Origin: an uncultured Clostridia bacterium
GTDB lineage: Bacteria; Bacillota; Clostridia; Oscillospirales; Ruminococcaceae
DNA length: 9,080 nucleotides
Direction: 5' to 3'
Assembly (NCBI GenBank): GCA_947625455.1
Contig: CANQOJ010000088.1
Coordinates: 1-9,080, forward strand
Position numbers and translations under genes: made by a program. A model generated the notes under the pieces. It saw only the letters and a list, made by a program, of their open reading frames with translations. It was not told the origin of the DNA and made no database searches. Positions 1 through 6,553 of the stretch are shown in pieces. Position 1 is the stretch's first letter; every line of letters starts with the position of its first letter.

Positions 1-241
1 AATTCTTATCATTGGTAATATCTTTAAGAGTACATATCCTCTTGACCGATTTCCCGTCACGGTAATATGACAATCCCCAGGGCGGTGCGGTAAGTTCATC
101 AAGCGAATTTTCAAGTTCATCTGCTCCCGCTTCATCATCTTCATCAACCCCCGCATATTCAACTTTCACATTCCCGTTTACCGTCCCTCGGTCATCAAGA
201 TACTTCGGACCGCCGCTTAAGCCGCACCCGTCTGTCTCGTC
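1..241 (-). CDS. Possible 5'-truncated hypothetical protein running off the left edge
   Basis: The minus-strand frame is open for 80 codons from 241 to the edge. Its codons are purine-rich, often G, at first position, as real genes here are. The translation has ordinary composition, with stretches such as GPKYLDDRGTVNG, an acidic segment (GVDEDDEAGADELENSLDEL) and APPWGLSYYRDGKSVKR. No family is recognised. Three consecutive in-frame stops (TAG TAA TAG, 250-242) lie directly upstream. There is no ATG, and the only GTG (169-167) has a poorly placed purine-rich stretch, so the 5' end looks lost or is not a normal start. The acidic part lies opposite a plus-strand Ser-rich reading (66-260), and TCATCT-type serine codons give D/E codons on the other strand. 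The frame could therefore be partly a shadow, and only one of the two readings need be real. Confidence 0.35.
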
Positions 242-260
242 CTATTACTATCCCCCCGCC
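66..260 (+). other. Open Ser/Pro-rich frame upstream of the CDS at 261
   Basis: This stretch is in frame with the downstream hydrolase gene. It encodes 65 codons with runs such as SSSSEFSSSSAPASSSSSTP, followed by a Pro/Tyr-rich part. The codon mixture (TCA, AGT, TCT, AGC) resembles the stalk of the lipoprotein at 1543. It has no start codon of any kind and is preceded by an in-frame TAA at 63-65. I read it as a possible remnant of a secreted precursor's linker. The competing minus-strand reading over the same bases makes this uncertain. Confidence 0.3.
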
Positions 261-935
261 ATGCCGACCGCGCCCATATCCAAAGACAAGCCCGAACCTA
301 TCGATCCGAACATTTGTCAGCATAATGCCGTTATTGACGCGGGGAGATTGCCCGAAATTGACGCAAAAGGGCTTACTCAGGGCGCGCATTGTTCGATATG
401 CAAGAAAGTACTGAACCGCAGGCGCAATATCGAAGCCATGCCGAATTATCAACCTGTAAGTGCAGCCAACGGCACGGCAGTTTATACCGACAAAAATCTC
501 GGCGACCTTACGGTATCATATGACACCATTCCGACCGAGCAATCCGTCTACCAAACTCTTATTTCCTTCAAGGACAAATATCCTGAGGGCACGATATGTA
601 CCGACGCCGAGAACCGCTATATCTCCGAGAAAGTTTTCCCAAACGTAAAGTTCACGGGATTTGGCTGCGTTGCGTTTGCGCTTGAATTGTCCGACGCGGC
701 GTTCGGAGATTTGCCCGGAAGATACTCGTTTGATTACGACAATGTAAGAGTTGGCGACATTATACGCCTTGACAACGACAAGCACAGCGCGATTGTCCTC
801 GCAGTCGACAACGATACCGTAACCATCGCCGAGGGCAACTACAACGGTACCGTGCACTGGGAGAGAACGCTCAACAGGGCTGACGCGGTGAACGACTGGA
901 ATTATATCATCACACGCTACCCTACTAGTGGCTAG
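261..935 (+). CDS. CHAP/NlpC-P60-like cysteine hydrolase domain protein, probably 5'-truncated
   Basis: From ATG 261 the protein is 224 residues. Residues 19-47 hold a C-x-H ... C-x-x-C pattern (C19, H21, C44, C47) in a 'GLTQGAHCSICKKVL' module often seen as a linker domain in clostridial surface proteins. Residues 92-222 form a hydrolase-like domain closely matching the C-terminus of the lipoprotein at 1543-2850. A nucleophile-like Cys is at 136 (TGFGCVAFA), His at 175 (DKHSAIVL) and an acidic residue at 191 (AEGNYN), the order expected for a Cys-His-Glu/Asn papain-like fold. This suggests a peptidoglycan amidase or endopeptidase, but the substrate is inferred. No signal peptide and no Shine-Dalgarno site precede 261. 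The frame stays open back to 66 and reads as a Ser/Pro-rich linker, then meets TAA (63-65). The gene therefore probably lost its secretion signal and start. Its last residues and TAG stop border the CTAG-rich repeat at 947-1041. Confidence 0.7.
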   Translation: MPTAPISKDKPEPIDPNICQHNAVIDAGRLPEIDAKGLTQGAHCSICKKVLNRRRNIEAMPNYQPVSAANGTAVYTDKNLGDLTVSYDTIPTEQSVYQTLISFKDKYPEGTICTDAENRYISEKVFPNVKFTGFGCVAFALELSDAAFGDLPGRYSFDYDNVRVGDIIRLDNDKHSAIVLAVDNDTVTIAEGNYNGTVHWERTLNRADAVNDWNYIITRYPTSG

Positions 936-946
936 AAATCAAGAAG

Positions 947-1041
947 CTAGAAGCTAGAGTTTGAACTAAGGCAAGATTTGAAAAGGAAAACTGGCTTTGA
1001 CTTCAACTCTAACCTCTAACCTTTTAATCTCTAGCTTCTAG
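947..1041. repeat. CTAG-rich palindromic intergenic element
   Basis: A perfect 13-base inverted repeat, CTAGAAGCTAGAG (947-959) and CTCTAGCTTCTAG (1029-1041), closes a 95-bp element. A further pairing inside it is AGAGTTTGAA (956-965) with TTCAACTCT (1003-1011). The arms are built from 7-base steps (CTAGAAG/CTAGAG, and TTAGAGG on the opposite strand of 1009-1020). It fills nearly all of the gap between the hydrolase gene and hicA, and the hicA ribosome site starts right after it. A diverged relative of the left arm lies at 8809-8833. Confidence 0.7.
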
Positions 1042-1052
1042 AAGGTGAGAAA

Positions 1053-1307
1053 ATGGGACAAAACAGAAAACTTCTTATGCGCATTCTTTCGGGTACGCAG
1101 GACAGTTCAATAAGATTTGCTGAACTTCAGAAAATTCTTGAACTGCTTGGTTTTTCGGTAAGAATAAAAGGCGACCACTTTATTTATACTAACCCCAAAA
1201 CAGAAGAAATTATTAACATTCAGCCGCTTGGCGATAAGGCAAAACCGTATCAAGTAAAGCAAGTGCGGAATATTATTCTTAAGTATAGGCTTGGAGGAGA
1301 TTTGTAA
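1053..1307 (+). CDS. hicA: HicA-family mRNA interferase toxin
   Basis: The product is 84 residues, the usual size for HicA, a small double-stranded-RNA-binding-fold ribonuclease that cleaves mRNA during stress and is neutralised by HicB. The core is visible: a GFSVRIKGDHFIYTNP strand-turn with the catalytic-position His at 42, then INIQPLGDKAKPYQVKQVR and a C-terminal helix, NIILKY. The N-terminal extension before the RFAELQKILELLGF helix is somewhat longer than the minimal form. The start is fixed by AAGGTGA at 1042-1048, four bases before the ATG. The stop TAA overlaps the hicB ATG by one base (TAATG), giving the canonical toxin-first order. The only upstream spacer is the palindromic element. 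A TTGACT at 997-1002 could be a -35 box, but its spacing to the T-rich -10 candidate is too long (about 20), so no promoter is called. Confidence 0.9.
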   Translation: MGQNRKLLMRILSGTQDSSIRFAELQKILELLGFSVRIKGDHFIYTNPKTEEIINIQPLGDKAKPYQVKQVRNIILKYRLGGDL

Positions 1308-1516
1308 TGTACAAATATGAAATCATCATTTACTGGAGCAACGAGGACGGGCGTTATATCGCCGAAGTTCCCGAACTTGCAGGCTGTATGGCGGACGGTG
1401 CGACAATGGACGAAGCTTTGAAAAACGCCGATGTTATCATCTCCGAATGGCTCGAAACCGCAAAATCGCTCGGACGGGATATTCCCGAACCTAAAGGGAA
1501 ACTTGCGTTCGCCTGA
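1307..1516 (+). CDS. hicB: HicB-like antitoxin, short form
   Basis: The product is 69 residues and carries the HicB partial RNase-H-fold domain: YKYEIIIYWSNEDGRYIAEVPELAGCMADGAT, then the helix MDEALKNADVIISEWLETAKSLG. It would bind and block HicA. It ends at IPEPKGKLAFA, so the C-terminal helix-turn-helix or ribbon-helix-helix DNA-binding domain found in longer HicB proteins is absent. By inference, autoregulation would need another factor or might not occur. The start is set by GGAGGAGA at 1293-1300 and the one-base overlap with hicA, which implies translational coupling. Its stop is 26 bases before the lipoprotein gene, close enough for shared transcription. Confidence 0.9.
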   Translation: MYKYEIIIYWSNEDGRYIAEVPELAGCMADGATMDEALKNADVIISEWLETAKSLGRDIPEPKGKLAFA

Positions 1517-1542
1517 AATTTGTTTATATTAGGAGTAAAACT

Positions 1543-2850
1543 ATGAAAAAGTACAAATCATGTTTCTTAGCGTTAATTACGGCATTTTCGGTATTGCTTG
1601 CGGGTTGCGCAGAGCAGACCGAAACACCGAGTGTTGACATTTCGCAGAGTTCATCACAATCCTCGGTTGTTTCCCAAAGTTCACCAAGCTCAACCGTTTC
1701 CCAAAGTTCATCATCTGCCGACAGTTCTTCAAGTTCATCATCAAGCGCCGTCGACAGTTCGTCGAGCGTTGCTTCAAGTACATCAACCGTTGCTTCAAGT
1801 TCTTCAAGTAAGTCATCATCAAGCAGTGTGACTTCTTCCAGCAAAGCAACTTCTTCAACTTCAAGTAAACAAAGTTCATCTTCCTCCAGCAAAGTAACTT
1901 CCTCATCTTCTAGTAAGTCAAGTTCATCTTCCTCCAGCAAAGTAACTTCCTCATCTTCTAGTAAGTCAAGTTCATCTTCCTCCAGCAAAGTAACTTCCTC
2001 ATCTTCTAGTAAGTCAAGTTCATCTTCCAGCAAGTCAAGTTCGTCAAGCAAGGTTACTTCATCATCTTCCAGCAAACAAAGTTCATCTTCATCTTCTAGC
2101 AAGTCAAGTTCTTCAAGTGTTGCTTCAAGTACATCAAGTAAACAAAGTTCTTCAAGCAAACAAACTTCATCTTCCTCTAGCAAGGTAACATCTTCATCTT
2201 CTAGTAAGTCGAGTTCATCTTCCTCTAGCAAGGTAACTTCTTCATCTTCAAGCAAGTCAAGTTCATCTTCCTCTAGCAAGGTAACTTCTTCATCTTCAAG
2301 CAAGTCAAGTTCGTCAAGCAAGGTTACTTCATCATCTTCCAGCAAACAAAGTTCATCATCTTCAAGCAAGGCAAGTTCATCTTCATCAAGCGTTGCTTCT
2401 TCATCTTCAAGCAAAGTTAGTTCGTCAACCACAACAACTTCATCATCAACCCCAACTCCCGCCCCCATAACAGAGCAATCCGTATATGAAAAACTTATTT
2501 CATTCAAGGACAAATACCCTGAGGGAACTCGGTGTACAAATGAAGATAATGAGTACCTATCAAACGTTCTTCATATGAGAGGCTACGGTTGTGCGGCGTT
2601 TGCGTTTGAATTGTCGGACGCGGCATTCGGAGATTTGCCGGGGAGAGAACTGCACGAGTTTGATAATATAAGAGTCGGGGATATTATAAGAGTCGAAAAC
2701 GGCAATCACTCCGTTGTTGTCCTTGAAGTGTACAGTGATAAAATAGTCGTCTGTGAGGGCAATTTCAACAGCTCTGTTCACTGGGGAAGAGAAATCAGCA
2801 GAACCGATACATCAAGTTGGACTTACATACTCACACGTTACCCTGACTAA
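1543..2850 (+). CDS. Serine-rich stalk lipoprotein with C-terminal CHAP/NlpC-like hydrolase domain
   Basis: The protein is 435 residues. Residues 1-22 form a lipoprotein signal (MKKYKSCFLALITAF...) with lipobox LLAGC, so Cys22 would be lipidated and the protein anchored outside the membrane. Residues about 30-305 are a low-complexity stalk of Ser with spaced K, KVT and KQ, likely a flexible, possibly modified, wall-spanning spacer. Residues 310-434 are the hydrolase-like domain shared with the gene at 261: C350 (RGYGCAAFAFELSDAAFGD), H389 (GNHSVVVLEV) and E405 (CEGNFN), in the order of a Cys-His-acid site. The likely role is cleavage of peptidoglycan peptides or amides at the cell surface. 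The substrate is inferred and no exact family is claimed. AGGAG at 1531-1535 fixes the start. It lies 26 bases after hicB and 11 bases before the LRR gene, as in an operon. The antisense frame of the stalk is a long acidic/Leu-rich shadow, not a gene. Confidence 0.85.
   Translation: MKKYKSCFLALITAFSVLLAGCAEQTETPSVDISQSSSQSSVVSQSSPSSTVSQSSSSADSSSSSSSSAVDSSSSVASSTSTVASSSSSKSSSSSVTSSSKATSSTSSKQSSSSSSKVTSSSSSKSSSSSSSKVTSSSSSKSSSSSSSKVTSSSSSKSSSSSSKSSSSSKVTSSSSSKQSSSSSSSKSSSSSVASSTSSKQSSSSKQTSSSSSKVTSSSSSKSSSSSSSKVTSSSSSKSSSSSSSKVTSSSSSKSSSSSKVTSSSSSKQSSSSSSKASSSSSSVASSSSSKVSSSTTTTSSSTPTPAPITEQSVYEKLISFKDKYPEGTRCTNEDNEYLSNVLHMRGYGCAAFAFELSDAAFGDLPGRELHEFDNIRVGDIIRVENGNHSVVVLEVYSDKIVVCEGNFNSSVHWGREISRTDTSSWTYILTRYPD
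1873..2016. repeat. Three perfect 48-bp tandem repeats in the lipoprotein stalk
   Basis: Units at 1873-1920, 1921-1968 and 1969-2016 are identical base for base. Each encodes 16 residues of the pattern S-run, KVT, S-run, KS (codons 111-158). Identity at synonymous positions points to recent expansion by slippage or recombination, and copy number is likely to vary between strains. Confidence 0.9.
2029..2357. repeat. 59-bp direct repeat pair (2029-2087 and 2299-2357)
   Basis: Two identical 59-base stretches lie 270 bases apart, exactly 90 codons, so the reading frame is kept. They bracket the second 48-bp block. This suggests segmental duplication of the stalk, and recombination between the copies would shorten the protein by 90 residues without a frameshift. 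Confidence 0.8.
2164..2307. repeat. Second 48-bp tandem repeat block in the lipoprotein stalk
   Basis: Units at 2212-2259 and 2260-2307 are identical, and 2164-2211 is a diverged copy. They encode the same 16-residue stalk unit as 1873-2016 but with different serine and lysine codons, so this block expanded independently (codons 208-255). Confidence 0.85.
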
Positions 2851-2861
2851 AGGCTATAGTT

Positions 2862-3371
2862 ATGAAATTTGATTTTAATGACGGCATATTGACAGGTTGT
2901 TCGGAATGTGCAAGTAATATTGTTATTCCAAAAGGCGTGAAAGTTGTCGGCAACAACGTTTTTGAGAACTGCACAAACATTGAAAGAATAAAACTACCCG
3001 ACAGCGTGAACTATATCGGCGGCAGCGCTTTCAAGGATTGCACAAACCTCAAAAGCGTCAATATCCCGAACAAAGTAACCGTAATCGGTCAAAGCGCTTT
3101 TGCAAACTGTACAAACCTCACAAGCATAAACTTCCCCGACAGTTTGACCGTAATCGGTCGAGGTGCTTTCAAAAATTGCACAAGCCTTAAAAGTGTAACT
3201 ATTCCAAACAGGGTGACCAAAATCGGTTGGGGTGTTTTTGAAGGCTGCATAAATCTTGAAAACGTTAATATTCCCGACAGTGTTCTCGAAATCAACGAAG
3301 ACGCTTTCAAAGGCTGTACGAAACTTGTAAGCATTTCTTACAAAGGCAAGACGTATAAGAACAGCGTATAG
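2862..3371 (+). CDS. Small BspA-type leucine-rich repeat protein
   Basis: The product is 169 residues and consists almost wholly of six 23-residue repeats (about 20-42, 43-65, 66-88, 89-111, 112-134, 135-157). The consensus is I-x-I-P-x-x-V-x-x-I-G-x-x-A-F-x-x-C-T-x-L-x-S, which is the BspA/TpLRR (LRR_5) pattern. It should fold into a right-handed solenoid that binds other proteins or surface ligands; no enzymatic role is indicated. No signal peptide, membrane segment or sorting motif is visible in MKFDFNDGILTGCSECASN, unlike many BspA relatives, so it may stay in the cytoplasm or leave by another route. The start follows the lipoprotein stop by 11 bases, with AAAGG (2849-2853) overlapping that stop as ribosome site. 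It is probably the last gene of the plus-strand operon. Confidence 0.88.
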   Translation: MKFDFNDGILTGCSECASNIVIPKGVKVVGNNVFENCTNIERIKLPDSVNYIGGSAFKDCTNLKSVNIPNKVTVIGQSAFANCTNLTSINFPDSLTVIGRGAFKNCTSLKSVTIPNRVTKIGWGVFEGCINLENVNIPDSVLEINEDAFKGCTKLVSISYKGKTYKNSV

Positions 3372-3378
3372 TTATTGT

Positions 3379-3516
3379 GTCCGCGCATTATTTAGATTGT
3401 TTTTAGAGGAAAGAGCGTACAAAACCACTAGGTTTTGTACGCTCTCCTAATTTCAAAACAATCTAAATAATCCGCAAAGCGGATACCTTTTACCGATTAC
3501 TTTCCACTGTATACTG
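3379..3516. repeat. Multi-hairpin intergenic repeat, copy A
   Basis: The outer part of the central stem pairs ATTATTTAGATTGTTTT (3387-3403) with its exact complement at 3455-3471. Inside it lies the 15-bp hairpin at 3412-3445. A second small hairpin, TCCGC-AAA-GCGGA, is at 3471-3483. The right end, TTTCCACTGTATACTG (3501-3516), matches the right end of copy C. The left terminal arm seen in B and C is not recognisable, so this copy may be truncated on the LRR-gene side. Confidence 0.8.
3412..3445. terminator. Strong symmetric hairpin between convergent genes
   Basis: A perfect 15-bp stem (3412-3426 with 3431-3445) has the four-base loop ACTA. It lies between the stop of the LRR gene and the stop of MATE transporter 1, where a bidirectional terminator would be expected. 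Neither side has a good T-tract (CCTAATTT on the plus side), so termination is inferred from position and stability. It is also the central hairpin of repeat A. Confidence 0.5.
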
Positions 3517-3534
3517 CGTGCGTTAGTCAGTTTG

Positions 3535-4890
3535 TCAAGTAGCCAAATCTTCTTTTGGAATCTTCCTGTAAAGGGTGAAAAACATGGTTGTAAAGCACGC
3601 CAGCCCGCCTACAACGTTTGAAATAGGCTCCGCGGTGAAAACGCCGTCCGCTCCCATTCCTAAGCGCGGGAGCATTATTGTAAGCGGAACGACGATTATT
3701 GCCTTTCTTAACAGCGAGAAGAAGATTGCGCGTTTTGTACAGCGAAGCGCGGTGAATGACGATTGTCCCGTAAACTGCAACGCCATAAAGCAAAAGCCGA
3801 AAAAGTATATCCCCAGCGCGTGCGCGCCAAGTTCAATAAGCTCCTCATCTGACGTGAATATCGAAACAATGGCATGCGGAAACGCAAGCACAACCACCCA
3901 TGCAACCATTGTATACGCTATCCCCACAAGCGCCATAAACTTTATCCCGCTTCTGACACGCGCATATTTTTTAGCGCCATAGTTGTACCCGATAACAGGC
4001 TGAGAACCGCCCGTGAGCGACTGTATCGGCAGTGTGAATATATCTCTCACCGAGTTTATGACCGTCATTACTCCGACGTACATATCCCCGCCAAACTCGC
4101 GCAGCGTCCTTGTACAAACCGCCTGAACCATACAGTTTGTGCCTTGAACTATAAATCCCGAAAGTCCTAGCGCCGTTATGCTCTTAATCAGCTTAAAGTC
4201 GGGTATTAGCGAAGTTTTTCGTATGCGGAAAAGAGTTCGTTTTCCGAAGAAGAATGAAACCGCCCAGAATGCCGAAACAGCCTGACTTATTACGGTTGCA
4301 ATCGCCGCGCCCTCAATGCCCATATCGAGCGCGAATATGAAAATCGGATCCAGCACAAGGTTCAGCGCCGCGCCTATGAAGATTGTCAGCATTCCCGTTT
4401 TAGGAAAGCCTTGGGCGTTGATAAATCCGTTAAGTCCTGTCGACAGCATTGAAAATGTCGTTCCCAAAAGGTAGATTTTAAGGTACGCGTCAGCATAGAC
4501 ATAGCTCTCGTCACTTGCACCAAAAAGGTACAAAACGGGTTTTCTGAATATCATGCACAATATGCAGATTATAACAGAGCTTACCGTAAGAAGCATAAAG
4601 CTTTGCCCTAAAATTTTCTCGGCGCGCTTGTCCTCTTTTGCGCCCCGCGCAATTGAAAACAACGGCGTACCGCCCTGACCGAAAAGGTTTGTGAACGCCG
4701 CGATAAACGTTGTAAGCGGAAACGCCAGACCTATCCCCGTAAGCGCCATATCTCCTATGTCGGGAAGATGTCCTATGTATATTCTGTCGACAACATTATA
4801 CAACAGCTGAATAAGCTGTGCAAACAGCAAAGGCACGGACTGCGCCAGTATGTTCTTCCAGACCTTACCTTGGGAGAAGTCGTTTTTCAT
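3535..4890 (-). CDS. MATE family efflux transporter (1)
   Basis: The product is 451 residues, the normal MATE length. The sequence is hydrophobic throughout, in two homologous halves consistent with 12 membrane helices. Family signatures are visible: QSVPLLFAQLIQLLYNVVDRIYIGHL near the N-terminus, GQGGTPLFSIARGAK after helix 2, and QSLTGGSQPVIGYNYGAKKYARVR in the second half. Such proteins export drugs, toxins or metabolites in exchange for Na+ or H+; the substrate cannot be told. The start at 4890 is preceded only by a weak purine-rich stretch (GAAAGATGTGATG). The neighbouring repeat B fills most of the 271 bases back to MATE 2. It is probably last in the gltX-MATE2-MATE1 unit and converges on the LRR gene. 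Confidence 0.93.
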   Translation of the reverse strand: MKNDFSQGKVWKNILAQSVPLLFAQLIQLLYNVVDRIYIGHLPDIGDMALTGIGLAFPLTTFIAAFTNLFGQGGTPLFSIARGAKEDKRAEKILGQSFMLLTVSSVIICILCMIFRKPVLYLFGASDESYVYADAYLKIYLLGTTFSMLSTGLNGFINAQGFPKTGMLTIFIGAALNLVLDPIFIFALDMGIEGAAIATVISQAVSAFWAVSFFFGKRTLFRIRKTSLIPDFKLIKSITALGLSGFIVQGTNCMVQAVCTRTLREFGGDMYVGVMTVINSVRDIFTLPIQSLTGGSQPVIGYNYGAKKYARVRSGIKFMALVGIAYTMVAWVVVLAFPHAIVSIFTSDEELIELGAHALGIYFFGFCFMALQFTGQSSFTALRCTKRAIFFSLLRKAIIVVPLTIMLPRLGMGADGVFTAEPISNVVGGLACFTTMFFTLYRKIPKEDLAT

Positions 4891-4929
4891 TTTTCATCAC
4901 ATCTTTCTACAATAGCGCTGGCGCTGCAG

Positions 4930-5146
4930 ACAGTTGACAGTGTACAATGTACAGTATTCAGTAAATGGTATCCGCTGGCGCGGATATTATTAGATTGTTT
5001 TGAACATATAAGAGCGTAAGTCTATCGGTGGTTTGTGTGCGTTTAATCCCAAAACAATCTTAATCGTCCGCGAAGCGGACACATTCTACTGAATACAGCG
5101 TTATCCGACGAAGGAGGATAATGCGTCCACTGTACACTGTATACTG
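4930..5146. repeat. Multi-hairpin intergenic repeat, copy B
   Basis: Terminal arms pair: ACAGTGTACA (4937-4946) with TGTACACTGT (5131-5140), and GTATTCAGTA (4954-4963) with TACTGAATAC (5087-5096). Between them are hairpin TATCCGC-TGGC-GCGGATA (4969-4986), the TTAGATTGTTTT/AAAACAATCT central stem (4990-5001 with 5051-5060), and hairpin GTCCGC-GAA-GCGGAC (5066-5080). One arm carries an additional hairpin (5098-5106 with 5116-5124) that the other copies lack. It lies between the two MATE genes, about 15 bases past the MATE 2 stop. Confidence 0.85.
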
Positions 5147-5161
5147 TTGTTGGCGTCCATA

Positions 5162-6535
5162 TTAGTGTTCAATTCTTTTCCGTACAGAGTTGTAGCATGC
5201 GAAGAAAGCAGGTATTAAAAACAAGTCAGCCAACAACCACGCCATGGGGTTTGCGAAACAAACTGCGTCAAACCCGAATTTCGGCACGAATAACAGCGCG
5301 ACAGCGCCTCTTGCGGCAAGCTCGAAAACTCCCGCATACAGCGCAACCTGCGAAGAACCCATGCCTTGTATCATGAACCTTACTATGTTAACGAATGCAA
5401 GCGGAATGTAGAACAGTGCGTTTATTACGAGAAAATGCTGTGCGTAATTTCTGATAAGTTCAATGTTCTCCGCTGTCTTTGGATCTGACGCGTCAAGAAA
5501 CAGCGCCGACAAATCCCCTCCGAAAAAGTATGCGATAATAAGCGCGGTTATTGACCAGATTATCCCCAAGAGTATGCAGTCAAACAGTCCGCGCTTTACT
5601 CGTTTTAGTTCGCCTGCGCCGATATTCTGCCCGCCGTATGTCGCCATGGTGCTGCCCATTGCGTCAAACGGACAGCACATAAACTGACCGACCTTATTGC
5701 CTGCCGTGACGGACGCCATATAAACCGCTCCAAGACCGTTTACGGCAGTTTGCAGTATAATAGTGCCTATCGCCGTTATCGAATACTGAAGCCCCATAGG
5801 AAGCCCTACCGCGCATAATCTGCCGACATAGTAAAAGTCAAGTTTTAAGTCGGCTTTCGTCAGATGCAATATTTCAAACCGCTTGATGATGAAAATCAAA
5901 CACAAAAGCGAAGAAAATGCCTGCGAAACAACCGTTGCCCAGCCTGCGCCCGAAACTCCCATTTTAAGCACAACTATTGTGAATATGTCAAGCGCAATAT
6001 TCAAAAGGCTTGAGATAACGAGAAAGATAACAGGCGTTTTGCTGTCGCCTAGCGAGCGGATAAATCCCGATAGAATATTGTATAAAAATGTCACGGGAAT
6101 GCCTAAGAATATCACGAAAATGTAATCATATGCTTCTTGAAAGACATCTGCGGGCGTGTTCATCCATTCGAGTATCTTCCCGCAAAGCAGGCAGGTTGCC
6201 GTTGTCAGCACCGCCGCAAATGCAATCGACACCCAGACGGTGTTGCCTACATACTTTTTAAGCTCGGCTATTTCTTTAGAGCCGAATTTCTGCGCTACGG
6301 GAATAGCAAACCCCGCGCACATTCCTATTACAAACCCCAGGACGAGAAAATTTACAGAGCCTGTCGAGCCTACTCCCGCCAGAGCGTTTAAGCCTATATA
6401 ACGTCCGACAACAATGGTATCCACCATATTGTAGAATTGCTGAAACAGCATTCCCAGAAGCAAGGGAAGCATAAATCCCAGAATAAGCTTCATGGGATTG
6501 CCCTGCGTTAAATCGCGGACAGAAGTTTTTGACAT
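5162..6535 (-). CDS. MATE family efflux transporter (2)
   Basis: The product is 457 residues with the two-half, about 12-helix MATE layout. The first half shows MLPLLLGMLFQQFYNMVD and TIVVGRYIGLNALAGVGSTG. The second half opens with GLPMGLQYSITAIG and has AMGSTMATYGGQNIGAGELKRVKRG, the equivalent of the conserved Q-x-x-x-G-x-x-x-G-x-x region. It is clearly divergent from MATE 1, so the pair are old paralogues rather than a fresh duplication. A good ribosome site, AGGGGTGAT (plus positions 6542-6550), precedes ATG 6535. The arm of repeat C begins right behind that site, so the leader of this gene is largely repeat sequence. The substrate is unknown. Confidence 0.93.
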   Translation of the reverse strand: MSKTSVRDLTQGNPMKLILGFMLPLLLGMLFQQFYNMVDTIVVGRYIGLNALAGVGSTGSVNFLVLGFVIGMCAGFAIPVAQKFGSKEIAELKKYVGNTVWVSIAFAAVLTTATCLLCGKILEWMNTPADVFQEAYDYIFVIFLGIPVTFLYNILSGFIRSLGDSKTPVIFLVISSLLNIALDIFTIVVLKMGVSGAGWATVVSQAFSSLLCLIFIIKRFEILHLTKADLKLDFYYVGRLCAVGLPMGLQYSITAIGTIILQTAVNGLGAVYMASVTAGNKVGQFMCCPFDAMGSTMATYGGQNIGAGELKRVKRGLFDCILLGIIWSITALIIAYFFGGDLSALFLDASDPKTAENIELIRNYAQHFLVINALFYIPLAFVNIVRFMIQGMGSSQVALYAGVFELAARGAVALLFVPKFGFDAVCFANPMAWLLADLFLIPAFFACYNSVRKRIEH

Positions 6536-6553
6536 ACAGCCATCACCCCTATA

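Noticed and set aside
1524..2513. Long minus-strand frame, 329 codons, rich in Glu, Asp and Leu
   Set aside because: It is the antisense of the Ser-rich stalk (TCATCT codons read as D/E on the other strand). The plus gene has a lipobox, a ribosome site and a recognisable domain.
5121..5165. Fourteen-codon plus-strand micro-ORF after AAGGAGG in repeat B
   Set aside because: The spacing to ATG is only three bases, the frame runs through repeat sequence, and it is antisense to the transcription unit.
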